Source: Apostichopus japonicus (Eukaryota > Echinodermata > Holothuroidea > Aspidochirotida > Stichopodidae). From it: a DNA stretch of 64,000 bases. Made by a program: the position numbers and the translations under genes. This document shows positions 25,084 through 38,259 of the stretch, in pieces. The notes beneath the pieces were generated by a model. That model did not search any database. It was not told the DNA's origin and worked only from the letters and a program-made list of their open reading frames with translations. The number at the start of each line of letters is the position of its first letter. The stretch's first letter is position 1. The DNA lies in the NCBI RefSeq assembly GCF_037975245.1, contig NC_092566.1:6636001-6700000 (forward strand), written 5' to 3'.

Positions 25084-26122
25084 GTTGCGATCATCTATGG
25101 ACTATATATAACTAAACCGAAACGGATGAAACTCAAGCGTGTGCTCTATAAGTACGAGTAGATAATGATCAAGAACAGGATGAAGAATAATTACTTTTCA
25201 ATGTTACATGGTAGACCTGTTTGTGGTTACACATCTTTAGTAACCATAGCAACAGTGGTATCACGTATGTCTACTTCAGTGCTTCTTTTCTAAGGTACAA
25301 AACCATCATAAAAAAGTAAAAAGTATCAAAAAAATTAAAAAATTCTACACCCCCATTTTTTCAGAATTTTTCCTCTGAAAAATATTAGCAGTACGAATGA
25401 CCATACTGAAAGGTCTCAAACTGAACTTTCTTAAAATTAATTCCAAAATAATACTTTGAGAGGATAAAAAATTCTGTCTTTTGAATATTTCACAGATTAA
25501 TGTTCAAGCCATGTTCATTCTTGTATCAGTTTTTTTTATTCCTTTAAATAAAGCCATTTTAATAGTAAATGTACAATATCCCTCAAACAGACCAAAGTAA
25601 CATGACCAAACAGTGGCTAGAGAAAGCTAACACATGTCTCAAACATTTCAGTCTGTTAATATTTCAGCTCTCTTTGGTAGTCTTTGGACTATGATTCGTG
25701 TTATTAATATTGTGTTGTGAAAACTTGTGGTTTTTTTTTTCATAGCGGCAAAGATAACAGATTAAGTGCAATGTTTTTCTCTAACATTTGATACCTTAAA
25801 GCCAAGTTCCTCTGTTTGTAACGCTACTTTAACCCTTTACCGTTACAAATGCGGGAACGATGGAAGGAGAGTGTGTACACGTATTTCCCAGCATGCATTG
25901 TATTAAGTCACTGAACAGTTTGTTTATGATCACAATACGGGAGCACAGCACCAAACTAAAGTTGTTGGCGTCTTTCATCTATTAAGGATTTGAAATGTGA
26001 TTGAAGGATTGCAATGCTTCAACCAACTTGAATGGTGTAAAAACGTTTCTGAAAATGCTTTTCGAGTTTCACAGCTATTACGCAGATCTGCGTTTTCTGT
26101 TTCCTAACGTAGAAATTCTCAC

Positions 26123-26289
26123 CTGCGAGAACAAACAGGTGGCTGCCAGCGTCACCTTCTTTAATAACCATCTGTCCGTTGGAGAAACTCTGTGGGTACA
26201 TACACTCCACAATTTCCTTGAGTTGCGATTGGTCGTAATTCTTCGTAAAATCATTTCCAAGAATAGCATCTCTTATCAGCTGCTTTGAT
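26123..26289 (-). CDS. PRKG1: cGMP-dependent protein kinase, coding exon 2 (start of CNB-A)
   Basis: Internal exon of 167 bp, entering in phase 2 and leaving in phase 1. The acceptor is a CTTACAG at 26296-26290 and the donor GTGAGA is at 26122-26117. With exon 1 it reads R-SKQLIRDAILGNDFTKN, then QLKEIVECMYP and VIKEGDAGSHLFVLA (residues 156-211). This is the start of cyclic-nucleotide-binding domain A: the N-terminal helices, then the first beta strands with the invariant EGD/GS turn. Identity to PKG family members is high across the whole exon (RSKxLIxxAIL, NDFxKN, EIVxCMYP, IKEGDxGS). The exon begins at the same codon at which human PRKG1 alpha and beta become identical. Flanking introns are 19.3 and 15.1 kb. 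Confidence 0.95.
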
Positions 26290-29200
26290 CTGTAAGTGAG
26301 AGCAAAACCAAAAAAATAATAATAAATAGCAGAGCATCTAATTGCACAAAAACTGTTTCAACACAAAACAAATGAATGTCTGGAATTATAATTGGTTTGA
26401 CAAAGTACTTAAATGACATTTTGAAACTGTAATGTTTTATAATCTAGTTACGTTTTCAGGGTAGCAAAAAGGTCTTTCTTTCCAACATGCCCTCATACCT
26501 TCTCAATGAAAAGAGCAAAAGCTAACGGTGGTCAGATGATTGAAACAGCCAATTTATGTGTTAATGTTTCCTCAGGTTTCCCCTTGCTTATACATACTTA
26601 AATAGTTCCCACCCCCATTTTGAATGTACTGTGCCCCCATGCCTCCCCCTCCTGTCTCTAGATATAAAAATAAAAAATAAAAAAATATTATAAATAGACA
26701 CATGCCCTGTTTTGTAAACATTACCATACCTCTGTGGTATTAACACTGAACACCCATTAACAATACTACTTGACGATATACTGTGGCAGAGAATCAAGAA
26801 AGATTTTCGGCTCTTATGCATTAGTGACGCGCTTGCCAAATATGGCATGGATTTATTTATTAGTTGTTCTGGCGAATCAGGGACACCTTGTTCTGTGTGT
26901 GTGCTTTGGCTCTGATCAAGCACAAGAAAAAAAGAAACCAAAATAAAAAAGTATAAAGAATAAAAATCTCTATCATCTTTGGAAAACAAATTAAATAGCA
27001 TTCAATAAAAGTTGGAAAAGATAGAGGGAAATTAAAAATGTGATGCTATTAGATATATTATTCATTTGCTACCTTTATTATTATGGGCCATTTAACCTCA
27101 CTTTTTCATTTTCCCTCTGGACAGCAAATGGCAATATATTAACTGCCGCTGGTCAAATTTGAAACATTGCATACGTGCTAATTGCCAAGCCGCTTCAGCC
27201 GATACGGGGAATTCATGCAGATTTATTTACGAAATTGCTTAAATAACAAACAAACCATTCAACATTACTAATTACAGGCACGTTTTCACAAATCCTTTGT
27301 CATGTGAATAGATTCCGTTTCTTAATTGCTACAGTTCATGCGTACTCAAAATCCTGTCTTAAATAATATCAAAACTTCCCCAATTGAACCTGACAGAGAA
27401 TTGCATTAAATATCCGTGGTGGGCCTGTAGCAGTACAAGTACGGTATGCAGAGCAACAAATGGAATACGTGTTTGCCATGAGCAATATTATTAAGCAATT
27501 TTTAACAAACGTAGGGGAAACGTATGACAATCACGTGGTTTTAAAGTACAAGAAAAATCCAGACAAATTTGGTCGATAGTCTATAGGACCAATAAAAAAT
27601 CAGAAAAATTGAAATAATGAATGCAATGCAATTACAATCAGCTGTTAACAAGAAACTTCAACTATCATCAAAAGAAATTTTTAGCTGTTAGAAATAGAAC
27701 ACAATATCTCCACACACCAGCTTCCCCAACTTGCGAGATTTACACATAAATTATTATCTCTAATCATGTTCCCGGTTGTTAAGCAGAGGTTTTTTTTTCG
27801 TGTACGACACAGGCAACTGGATATATAAAAGATGAAAACTGAACAAAAACTTAAAATGATGCTAAATGTTCATTTCTGGAAACCAATGTACAACCAAGAG
27901 AATAGGACAAGGGAAAGATGTACAAGACATTTCATTAAAACTAAAATCATTCTAATAATGGAAATCAGTACAACCTCCTAATATCAACAACAATATTTTA
28001 CTTTAATGATAAAGAGAAGAGTGTACATTTCATTAAAATCTTTTATTAGAAAAGAAATGTGTGCCATTTAGTTAAAAAAAAGAAAAAGTAAGTGCCCCCC
28101 CCCTTTTTATCAAATTTAACAAACCATCATTTTTGTTAAATATCAGTAACTCTCAAGATATGAAATAATACTGTATGTCTGCAATTCATTAGGAAGTAAA
28201 AGTACTAAGTAAACGAGGCATGCTGCTGCTATATCAACTAAACAATAGATATAAAAGTATGATATGTTCATCTACTAGAGATGAAAGAGCAACCTGTTGA
28301 GTCCAATTTCCGACCAATAAAGATTAAGGAAATAATTCATACACCTGGATAACTTTAATCTACATTCCTTTCACCTTATTTGCCCCTGTTAAACTCTAGA
28401 CTGTCTTTCCACTTACTAGATATTGCCAACAGGGGACTTACAAAAAGTGTGACGCTTGAGAGAAAATTTAAAAAAAATGTGAGCAAAGATTTACGGCTTC
28501 AATTACTAATACGATCATCGCCAGATGTACTATGAAACGTACATGATGTGTAGGGAATTGGGAGTTTGTATGGTTATGGCATATCTTCACGAAACGTGGT
28601 TTGATTGAGTAAGTTCGGCTGGAAAACTGACGGCGAAGAAGTGAAGGGGGAATGATCAAGTGATTGGTTCACGTTCTGGAGGTGTCTACCATGGAGGAAT
28701 TAAAGTCATATCTCGATTAGGAGGTACGACCTACTCAACTGATTGACTTTTAACCATTGTTTTAATCTTTCAAATGATGATGGAAACTTGACATCAGTTA
28801 TTATCAATATGATTATTTTATTTTTAATTAAATAATCCATGTCCCTGACATATAGTCTTGTGTTAAGAAGGAAAGAAAAGATTTTCTGCAGGTGGCCTTT
28901 TTTTTTAATCCTCCATTGAACACTCATTAATGCTTACGTCACACAAGGGAGCTGTTATACGTAGTCATACGTAGTATGTGGGCTACCTTATAAGTATATA
29001 TTTCAATTACGTCATGGAACCATTAAGAGAGAGAGAGAAAAAGAGGGTTGGGGGCGGGGGCGGGGGAGGGGGAGGGGAGGATGAATCTAAACTTAAAAGG
29101 AGATGTCTCGTATCTTTGTTACCTTCCATTTGTGACGTGTTCAATCTATAAAAGTTTAATTAAAATGATACATTTCAGTCTGAAAGTATTGTTTGGGCAT

Positions 29201-31759
29201 AATGCAGAAAGAGTCACCTGATCTGAAACAACCAAACAATTTAAAAACTTCCAACAAAGGACAAGGAGGGTTATTATTTCAACAAGTACAGCCTGCATGT
29301 GTTGTTAGTTAAATTGTGTACTATTGAATATATTAGCTAGAACGTTCAAACATCAAGCAACCAACTCCTGTCATTTTCAAGATTTAAATCTGCCTTAATG
29401 AGCTGCTATTATGAAGATTTGAAATCATGGCTTTTAAACTTTACTTATAAATATCAACTAGGTCCCTATGTACGAGCTTGTTTCTTTCACTTACGTTTTA
29501 TGTTCATCTGTAAGAAGACAGTTATAGAAACCTAGAAACGAATGTATGTTATAGTGCTATACTGCTACATGACAACACACGATCATTGTAAAGTTCATGT
29601 CTGTATCAATTTCAATTGAACAAGATTTTGCGCTGCGGGGGGTCTTTAACAATAACTGCTTCAAATGTCACAGAGGCGACATTGCTGACACATTCACCAT
29701 GAAAATATTAGCATACTGCATGCATATGTCACCTCCAAAGTGTCATTGACAAACCGTATATCACACATTCACAAAATGGCAGAACTACATGTCATGATGT
29801 TAAACCTATAATATATCCTAAACAGAATAAGTCTTTTCATATCTCTTTTAGGTAAGTTGTCCATCACTGTCATGTATTACGTATAGGACAAAGATGATTA
29901 GATATGCTCATCCCTTAACACATCTCCTCTGCTGCAACCCCCCTCCACCAACCTTGCATTGATCTCCAAAGAAGTAACGTTTCCCCCTCGAGTCATAATC
30001 TGAAAGTTCGTCTGGTGAAGATGAATCTTTTACAATAGAGTTAGCTAACATGTGGCCCAGTTACTTTAGTTTTTCGTCATGATTGAAACAATCATTAAAT
30101 TTCACTCTTCGCTTCATATTTGTCTCCTTTTTAATCTTCTTGTCGTTGCTGGGATTCTTTCTTTTTTCTTCAAGAGAGACACACAACTAAAATATCAAAA
30201 TGAAGGATCGAATTGCATTCGATAACCTGTCATGTTACCGTTGTTAGGGTTGATTGATCTAGTTGTTGGCCGTATCTAGGTCACGTTTTCATGTTCAAAT
30301 TGGATTTGATTATCAATTAAAGATTCAGCTGGAAACTTGGTTCGTATCAATTTAAAACAAATTTACGACTATTGACATTCACCTGATATGAAAGATCACA
30401 CTTTATACGCAAGAACAAAGAAAATACATTTGCAAGGAAATTGAAAGAAAACGAAATGTCGTCTGCCGGTTGCTATGATGAAAATGAGCATGAATAAAAT
30501 ATATATATAGAAAGTTTACTGTTCAAGCGATATTGTAAAGCGTGTTGTAGTCCTCTACGACACGCAAAATTAATCAGAGGCAGTGGTATACAAGGGAATG
30601 CAGGTCGAATCCAAGTTAATCAGCGTAGGCCTAAGTTGTAGCCTACGTGTAACAATGTAAAACACGTAACCCGTGCACAGATGAAAACTGGCGGGAAAGG
30701 TCACAGCATTGCTTGCTATCAAAGTCAGTGTAAGTTTATTGCCTCAGTTTCCAATAAAGAAAGCCGAATGTTTTGCGCCTTCAACATAAACAAAACGATA
30801 TCAAGTGAATGCACATAAAGGTTTAATTACATCGGTCATGTCGTTTGTTTTAAGCTATGATTTCAACATTGTGTAACCATAATTCCGGGGTTTAATCTGA
30901 AACTGAAACTTCCCTCTTTTTTAGTCCCCATGCATGTTCCAGAGCTATATGACACGTAACCGAACTGGTTGCATACTTCCCGCCGTCGTTGCTGTTAATT
31001 CCCTCCCCTAAGTGTATTGTGGGTAGTGACAGAGAGAGAGAGGGCGGTATCCTAATGGACAGCCACGGGTTCTAAGCGTAGGAAGGTCATACGATAGAAG
31101 ACATTTACAGAGAAAGACAACAAAGCGGAAATGTTTGGACAATGTTTTTGATTTCTTCGTCAGCATTTTGAAACAAAGCGAGACTACAGTCAAACTAATA
31201 AAATGTGTTTTAAGTATCGAATTGCATTGAAAATTAGCCGAAGTCAACTCCAAACTCATCTTCATCGTGTCTTCCGACTTCAACCTTATCTTCAACATCT
31301 CATTCTTAAACTCGTCTCTTTTCAATCCTCTCTGTCTAGTCTCTGATTGAATCGCATCATTCCAACAGACATTATTAAGAGAACGACAGGTTTTCGCAAT
31401 ATGTTTTGTCAAAACTTCAAATGATGAGAAGACCTCCCTAATGTGACAAGGCCTTCCGTGAAAGACGCATCTTCCCCAGAATCTTTTCGCTTTCAGTCAA
31501 CAAGATTCTCTCTCTCAACAAACATAAGACTTCTTTCTCGAGTATCTTTCCATTTTTCATCGCATTTCAGAACCGCCGGAAGGCACAGAGGCCTTCAGGC
31601 AACATTTTCAATCGCAAGAAGTATAGCCTCGCAGTTGACAAGCCTATCAACTTGCACACAATTCCGATGCATGGCATAACACCATTCACTCAATGCCAAT
31701 ATCGTTGTATGTTCCATTCCTGAAGTCTTAATCACGTCGAGGTAGAAAACCGACAACAT

Positions 31760-31830
31760 TGTGTAATGTAATGTATAATAACATCTTATATAGCGCTCTA
31801 CGCGCGATGCATCTGTGCGCTTTACAAACA
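31760..31830. repeat. Dispersed-repeat fragment with GCGCT...GCGCTTTACA motif
   Basis: The segment AACATCTTATATAGCGCTCT followed by ACGCGCG...GTGCGCTTTACAA resembles a short module common in interspersed repeats of marine invertebrates. Only one copy in the window, so the call depends on recalled style. Confidence 0.35.
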
Positions 31831-33820
31831 ATCTAGAATATACATCTGATTGTCAACAAAACGAAAAGTTGTGAAGTCCACGGGAGAGCAACCTCCGCAA
31901 AACATTGGCTATGATTATATCGCAGTAACATGTATGTTGATAAGTTGAAAATACAGATGATGCTATACCGTATTTCCCAACCAACCATTTTGTTTTGTTT
32001 GTTTAACGATGAGTAGGACATTTGGAGAGAACATTCACTAAGCAGTGCTGATTGATATCTTTGTTTGTTTTTTTTATTTATTTTCTCTACCACTTTACAA
32101 TATTTATTACATAAAACTCAATTATTCGTCAAATTGGGACGATGAAATCTATTTTTCATATTACATATGAAATATTTCTTCTTCTTTTGTCATGCAGTTT
32201 TCATATACGTTATGCGACCAAAGAAACTGCCCTACATGTATACGGAGGACATTTTTGGGGTTTTCCCCACGCTTCACATGTAGGCCTACCCTTAAATTTT
32301 CATAGCGAAATCTTTATTTTTACAACATTTTTATCCAGGGAGTTGATACATTTCCTGTTTCATATCATACTTCCGATGATAATATCACTAAGTCCTTATT
32401 CTTAAGGCTGTATCAATTCATGGCTGATTTGATGTTCGAGTTGACATTTAGGATATCCATAAAAAGGATCCGAATGTGTCATACTTTATACCTGACTTCA
32501 GCCGGTGGTTGTTTCCTCAAGTGATTTAGTATATACGAGATGTTGTGATTCACTTCTGTGTACAACTATCGTCTATCTACGGAAACCTAGAACTGCCATA
32601 CAAGCCAAAATATTAAACTCCACGTTTCTTCACATTTTGATTAATGCTTTATACTTAATTTTTAATTAATGATTTTCACGACGTTCTCATTTGTTTCCCT
32701 TTAACGAATTACTAATAGCGAAGGAACTGGCGAATCTACTTGTTACATTTCCGTGCATGATCACGGTTTTTTGGGGCAAATATTGAAATATGTCGCTCAG
32801 TAAGTGAAGTGCCTATGGGGGGGGGGGGCCATTATGTTACAGCAAGACACGCATAAAGCACAACATGCAGGCTATCCATGATAATCAAACAATTTACCTT
32901 GGGTGGGGGGGGGGGGCGAGGTGGGCGGGAGGCATGTAAAAAGTAAAGTTTTTTGGGTGTTATTTTAGGAAAGCATATCAGATTATGAATGAAGATGTTT
33001 GCATATACATCCTTGTGTACATTCGATCTCTAGAATCAGGCTGTTTCCTTCTTCAGCTTCGTCTTCATAATTACGGTGAACTTCTTGGTATTGGGATTGT
33101 CTGGACATTCAAAATATGGCTTCAATTTAGTTATTGAGAAAACTGATAAAGGACGCCTTAGACGCCACGATCATGAGGGTGTATACACCACCAGAAACAT
33201 CCTTTTGCTTCAAATTCTTATCTATTTAAAATGACACGTCTATGTAGCCTTTTAGTGATTTAAAGACTATATTTTCTTTACGGATAAAGTTACGAAAACG
33301 GGTTATATGCGATACTTTGAACTTTTGAGAATTAACCTTTGAGCAGCCTACGTTCATTAGTAAAAGTGACTGGACTTTATAGTCTAATCAAATTCTGCAT
33401 GTCGTGCAAGGATGCCCTGTTGTTTATCTGAAGTTATATAGAAACAATAGTAACACTGATTAGTTTGGACTATAATGAAACACACCAAGACTAAATTTCT
33501 GTATACAGTCAGGTTTTTACTTGAATATGAGTGAACAGTATACATGCACGAATCTTTAAAAAGATGCTAAAAACGTGAGAGGGGAGTATATGGGAACCGA
33601 TAGTCCACGGTGCAGGACGGTAGCTGTTCTGTTTATATCACGAAGTGAACCTGACATGTTTTTCATAGGTTTGGTGGGTAGGGACAGTCCTGTCCTTCTG
33701 ATGAATTTTAAGTTGCCATCCAAATTTGGCGCCGTTAATTAGAATCATATATTCACGCCAAAGAAAATTATTTTCAGACATTACACGCCCTACAGATCCA
33801 GCAATCTCTTTGTAGTCTTG

Positions 33821-33825
<5 letters not shown>

Positions 33826-33899
<74 letters not shown>

Positions 33900-33909
33900 T
33901 ATATATATT
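33826..33909. repeat. (TA)n microsatellite
   Basis: About 84 bp of TA repeats with one late interruption (TAGATA). The IYIYIY ORF across it is an artefact. Confidence 0.99.
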
Positions 33910-36399
33910 TGAACACTCTCCCAGAAAGCTAGCTCTGTTGATAACAAAAGGAATTAAAGAGTGTAGGTATTCTTTAAATCGAAGGGCTTCGGTATAAAAA
34001 AGAATCTCTTTTGAGAGGTCTCCCAGGATGAGTAGAAAGACAAACAAACGAAAGGCTTGGCTTCCTCCTTGGAGGTCTCGAGAACCTCAACGTGTTGCTT
34101 TGTTCTCTGCAGATGCACAAGTTATCTTCGAAATGGTACGAGTATAAAACACGTGTTTTTTTTTTAAGAAAATACCTTAAAACAATAGCATGTACCTGAT
34201 TCTAATTGTAATTAGGTAACTAACGAACCAACAAGTTGCGGTGCATAACGTGGAATGCATTGATCGCTTTGATGGAAGTTCATGTTTCTGCTGACCGCTA
34301 TTCAAATAGATTCTGCATGCGCCCATGTCTATTCAGCATGTCCCTGGTCTCATGTGTTGAGGGCATTACAACAGACGTCTTAATTTAACGATGGACGTAC
34401 GTTTGATATAACTGATTATTGAAATACACATATATAGGAAGACTTTGCATAAAACGTTTGATCAAGTTGGCAGGGAATTAAATTTACCCCCCCCCCCCCC
34501 CACCCCTCCCTCGACATGCACCCACTTCTACACAGAACACCACACTTTCCTAACTGATGTTGTTGTTGTTCTACTTCTTCTTTTTCAATTTTCACTTTTT
34601 TAGTTTTCTTCAAGGGGAGGCATATTTACCTAATATACTAGCTACTATACTTTCTCTTCTCTTCTATTTTTTTGTTTTTGTTTTTTGGACGAAACCTTTG
34701 AAACGTTCGTTCCAAATTTCTAACAAACAATACACATGCAGTTTTTAAAGCGCTTGCATGCAAAAAGTAATTCTCGTTCCGAACATTTCAAAAACATAGG
34801 CCTATACAGTATGTTGCGTAACTTGTGCAATACATCACATATTGTGATTATTCAACTTATATTCGGGCGGTTTATGACGTAAAATGACAAACACATATCT
34901 TAAAGCTTCTTAAAACGTCGCTACTTTCAGACCTTTTCGAGAGAAAAAAATCAGAAGTTACCAACGTCAAGATTGTAAAGTTAACGGAAAGGTGAATTTG
35001 TCGATTGCGTAAAGCTGAAACGTTACTTCATTGTTTTGTAGATATTAAATGTTATAGTTACATGTAAACAACTTAATACCGACTGTTTTTGTCATAAATG
35101 GGTGCTCCTGTTGTTTATAAGGGAACGCTGAATATTTTGAAACCATTAAAATAGTAAACATCATAAATAAAGTCGAACTCATGTTTATTCAATAACTATA
35201 TAGATTAAAATCTTTTAAAACAAACACGCGGTCCTCTTCTCCATGCAAAAGATCATATCGTATCGCTGATGGACATTATTTCTAGCAGGATCAAAGCGTG
35301 GTAGATTCATCACGTGACATCTAATTAAACTTTATGTTTCCACAACAAACGCCACACTCCTAATAATTCAATCCAGTCGTGGTGCTCAATCGCATACTAG
35401 ACTATACATAGACCAAATATGACCTAATGTCCGTCCATCTTTAATTTGTGACGTCAGTGTGGTACAAAATTGTAACCAAAATATGACCAAGTTGTCTGCA
35501 GGTATAGGCTTCTATTTTCTCAGCTTCAAACTATATATTAATTTATAACTCTTAAAATGGCGTCAAAATAAATAACTGTTTTGAAACTTTTAATCTACTC
35601 TTCCTCTTGTCTGTTTGTATTGAGAGAAGTATCATAATTAGGTTATTTTCTCCTCTTTTTGTGTGTTTTTCTTCCCATTTTCTGTTGAATTTGTTTATAT
35701 TTCTCTCTGTTTCTGCATGTCTATGCAACACAATTTGAACTTTTTTTTCAAACCCTATATCAGACGGATCAAACAAATAAACCTGTTCACAAATTCATAT
35801 TTACATATACATATATATATATGCAAATCACATGTAAATGATATTGCTCACAAAATAACGTGGAGGTTCTTATTACGTGTTACGCTTGCCAATTAAAAAT
35901 GATTGAAACGGGTTACATTGACTTATTGACAAGGAAATGACAATTTATGAGGAGATTTTGGTATCAAATATTACATTTATTTATGAAAAACTGATACGAA
36001 CCGGGAGAAACACACACACATACACGCACAAGGCTAGAAATAAAACTCTATTACGACTCAGTAAAACTTTGTTGTTTTGCTTCTAACGACGATTTCTTGA
36101 AACAAACCATTGAGGCGATTCACTAAAAAAAAAAACATGTGATTGTGTCTATTAATTATTCAATAGTAATTTGTGGGGAGGGAGGGGGTTAGAAGTAAAT
36201 GGCATAGCAACAGGTACAAACGGAAAGACAAACGGACGAACAAGATTCCCAAAAAATAAAAAGGGGAAAACGGTAACTTTTTGAGGAAAAAAAGAGTTTC
36301 TCGCCCTCTCCCACCCACACAACTCTCCCTTTCACATTACATATTAAAACAAATGATGGTTATTAAGAATATCGATATCATCGTTTGCCATTCTTATTT

Positions 36400-36501
36400 C
36401 CTTTTACTCTTTATCATCTTGTATTTGTCTTATATGTACATTTTGCGAGCTTGTATTTTTCCTTTTGGGATGAAATAAAGTTTTACTTACTTACTTACTT
36501 A
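36400..36501 (+). mobile_element. LINE-like 3' tail with (TTAC)n
   Basis: TTTGCGAGCTTGTATTTTTC, then TTTTGGGATGAAATAAAG, runs directly into TTTTACTTACTTACTTACTTA. A short A-rich end followed by a tandem tetranucleotide is typical of the 3' terminus of several non-LTR retrotransposons. The 5' part is not recognisable. Confidence 0.4.
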
Positions 36502-37688
36502 TCACGCGTACTACCCGTTTATGGCACGTATGACGTACCGTAGTTAATATTTATACCAACAAAAAAAAAAGACTACTGAAATGAAAGCGAGAGAGTTGTA
36601 TTCTATACGTGATAAACACCGAATCTTGCAAATTAAATGCCATTCATTCGTGTAACAGTATATCAATGCATGTGTCTCACGTCTCTCTCTCTCCCTTTCC
36701 ACTTTTGTAAAAACCAGGAGATAAATTTACGATTTATATATAACAAACATCCGTCTTATATATCATTACTGTCTTTGTGAAATAATGGACGGTAATCGCC
36801 TCCATACATTATATTGCTGAGATAACCGACGGTTTCACACACGTACATGGTTAATACTTTATTGTATTTCATTTGATAACTTTCTCGCGGCCCATACACG
36901 GTCACTTTCCTTGTTAAACGAAGCCTGATATTTGATAGTGCTTTGCGAGGATAACTTGAGATTTATATCTCTTTATTCGATAGATTGATTGATCGGTTCA
37001 TTGATTTATCATTCTTGTAATGGGCATTTTAATATCTTCTTAATGTAATAAAACGCGTGAACAGGATCTCATTTTTTTCGGACCAGAGAACCTTCTCTTT
37101 AATTTATTTTTTTAATGGCCGACGAGAAAAACGGATTCATTTTTTACCCGACAATTATATCATACAAAATATATATTGAAATAAAAAACACGACATACCA
37201 AGTAGAACCATGTAGTTTACTGTATACATTCTTCCCTGTTATTTTTAAGTCTCCATGAAGCATGAGGAAACGTGTAGAATATACCAAGGTTATGACGTAA
37301 GAACAAACATTTATATGAAATTAACTACTTTGGGACATATATACGAGAATCGTCTTTTCGCCAACAAAAACCTGATCAATGCTGTCTGCATAATGTCTAC
37401 GATTAATCGTACGCGTGTTTCAACGTTTGCTATATTATCTTGATCGTTGAAGTTAAAATGTTTCAATGTTTATTTGTCTTCTTCTTCTTCTTTTCTGGTT
37501 GTATTGTTTCTTGCTTTCTAAACAAAAATAGGGCTCTACCTTACATATAGGTTTTTCTTGTCACATCTGTGTCGTTGCCGGTATATTGACCCAGAAATAA
37601 ATAAATGAAATATTCCACGTATGAAGAAGGCGTATGAAGGAGGCGTAAAGCTAATACATGAATATTTATGAGATCTATATGTCAACGT

Positions 37689-38259
37689 GAATTAGTGTCA
37701 CGAAACATAATGAAGATTAACTATATACTGGCTTGAGAGAAAATTGGCCCATTTGTACAGATTTAAAGCTGTATGCCTATTCATATATATTTTTTCTTCT
37801 TCCCAGAGACAAAAAAAAAAAAATAATAGTTTGGTGTTAATCCTAATTGACGCGTTTTGTTGATTCAATGTAGTTCCAGTTTTAGCGACTGACGTCGGTT
37901 TTCGTAGACCGTCACGTCTTACGTCAACGAATCACGTGTTGACAGATCACCCCTCCTCCCCCCCCCCCCTAGAATTAGTGTCACGAAACATAATGAAGAT
38001 TAACTATATACTGGCTTGAGAGAAAATTGGCCCATTTGTACAGATTTAAAGCTGTATGCCTATTCATATATATTTTTTCTTCTTCCCAGAGACAAAAAAA
38101 AAAAAAAATAATAGTTTGGTGTTAATCCTAATTGACGCGTTTTGTTGATTCAATGTAGTTCCAGTTTTAGCGACTGACGTCGGTTTTCGTAGACCGTCAC
38201 GTCTTACGTCAACGAATCACGTGTTGACAGATCACCCCTCCTCCCCCCCCCCCCCCTAG
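37689..38259. repeat. 283-bp tandem duplication
   Basis: 37689-37971 is repeated at 37972-38259. The copies differ essentially only in the length of a poly-A and a poly-C run, so the duplication is very recent or an assembly effect. Each copy carries TGACGTCG (37890, 38175), TTACGTCA and the E-box CACGTG (37933 in copy 1), and ends with a poly-C tract and TAG. Confidence 0.97.

Larger units (their letters stand above)
11015..26122 (-). other. PKG intron 2 (15.1 kb)
   Basis: GT-AG intron between exons 2 and 3. It contains a (CAGA) microsatellite, a purine minisatellite, a 16-bp minisatellite, the AGGTCA-rich repeat block (17470-19700), a 266-bp tandem repeat, a LINE 3' end, a tRNA-SINE and a palindromic MITE, each listed separately. 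The stretches 11100-12000, 14700-17200 and 23300-24900 show no coding signal. One perfect CRE lies at 16289-16296. Confidence 0.9.

Noticed and set aside
31008-31679. Open frames of 134 and 78 codons near 31 kb
   Set aside because: No recognisable domain, and the frames abut on opposite strands without splice or start support.
33790-34047. Protein with IYIYIY repeat
   Set aside because: TA microsatellite read as codons.
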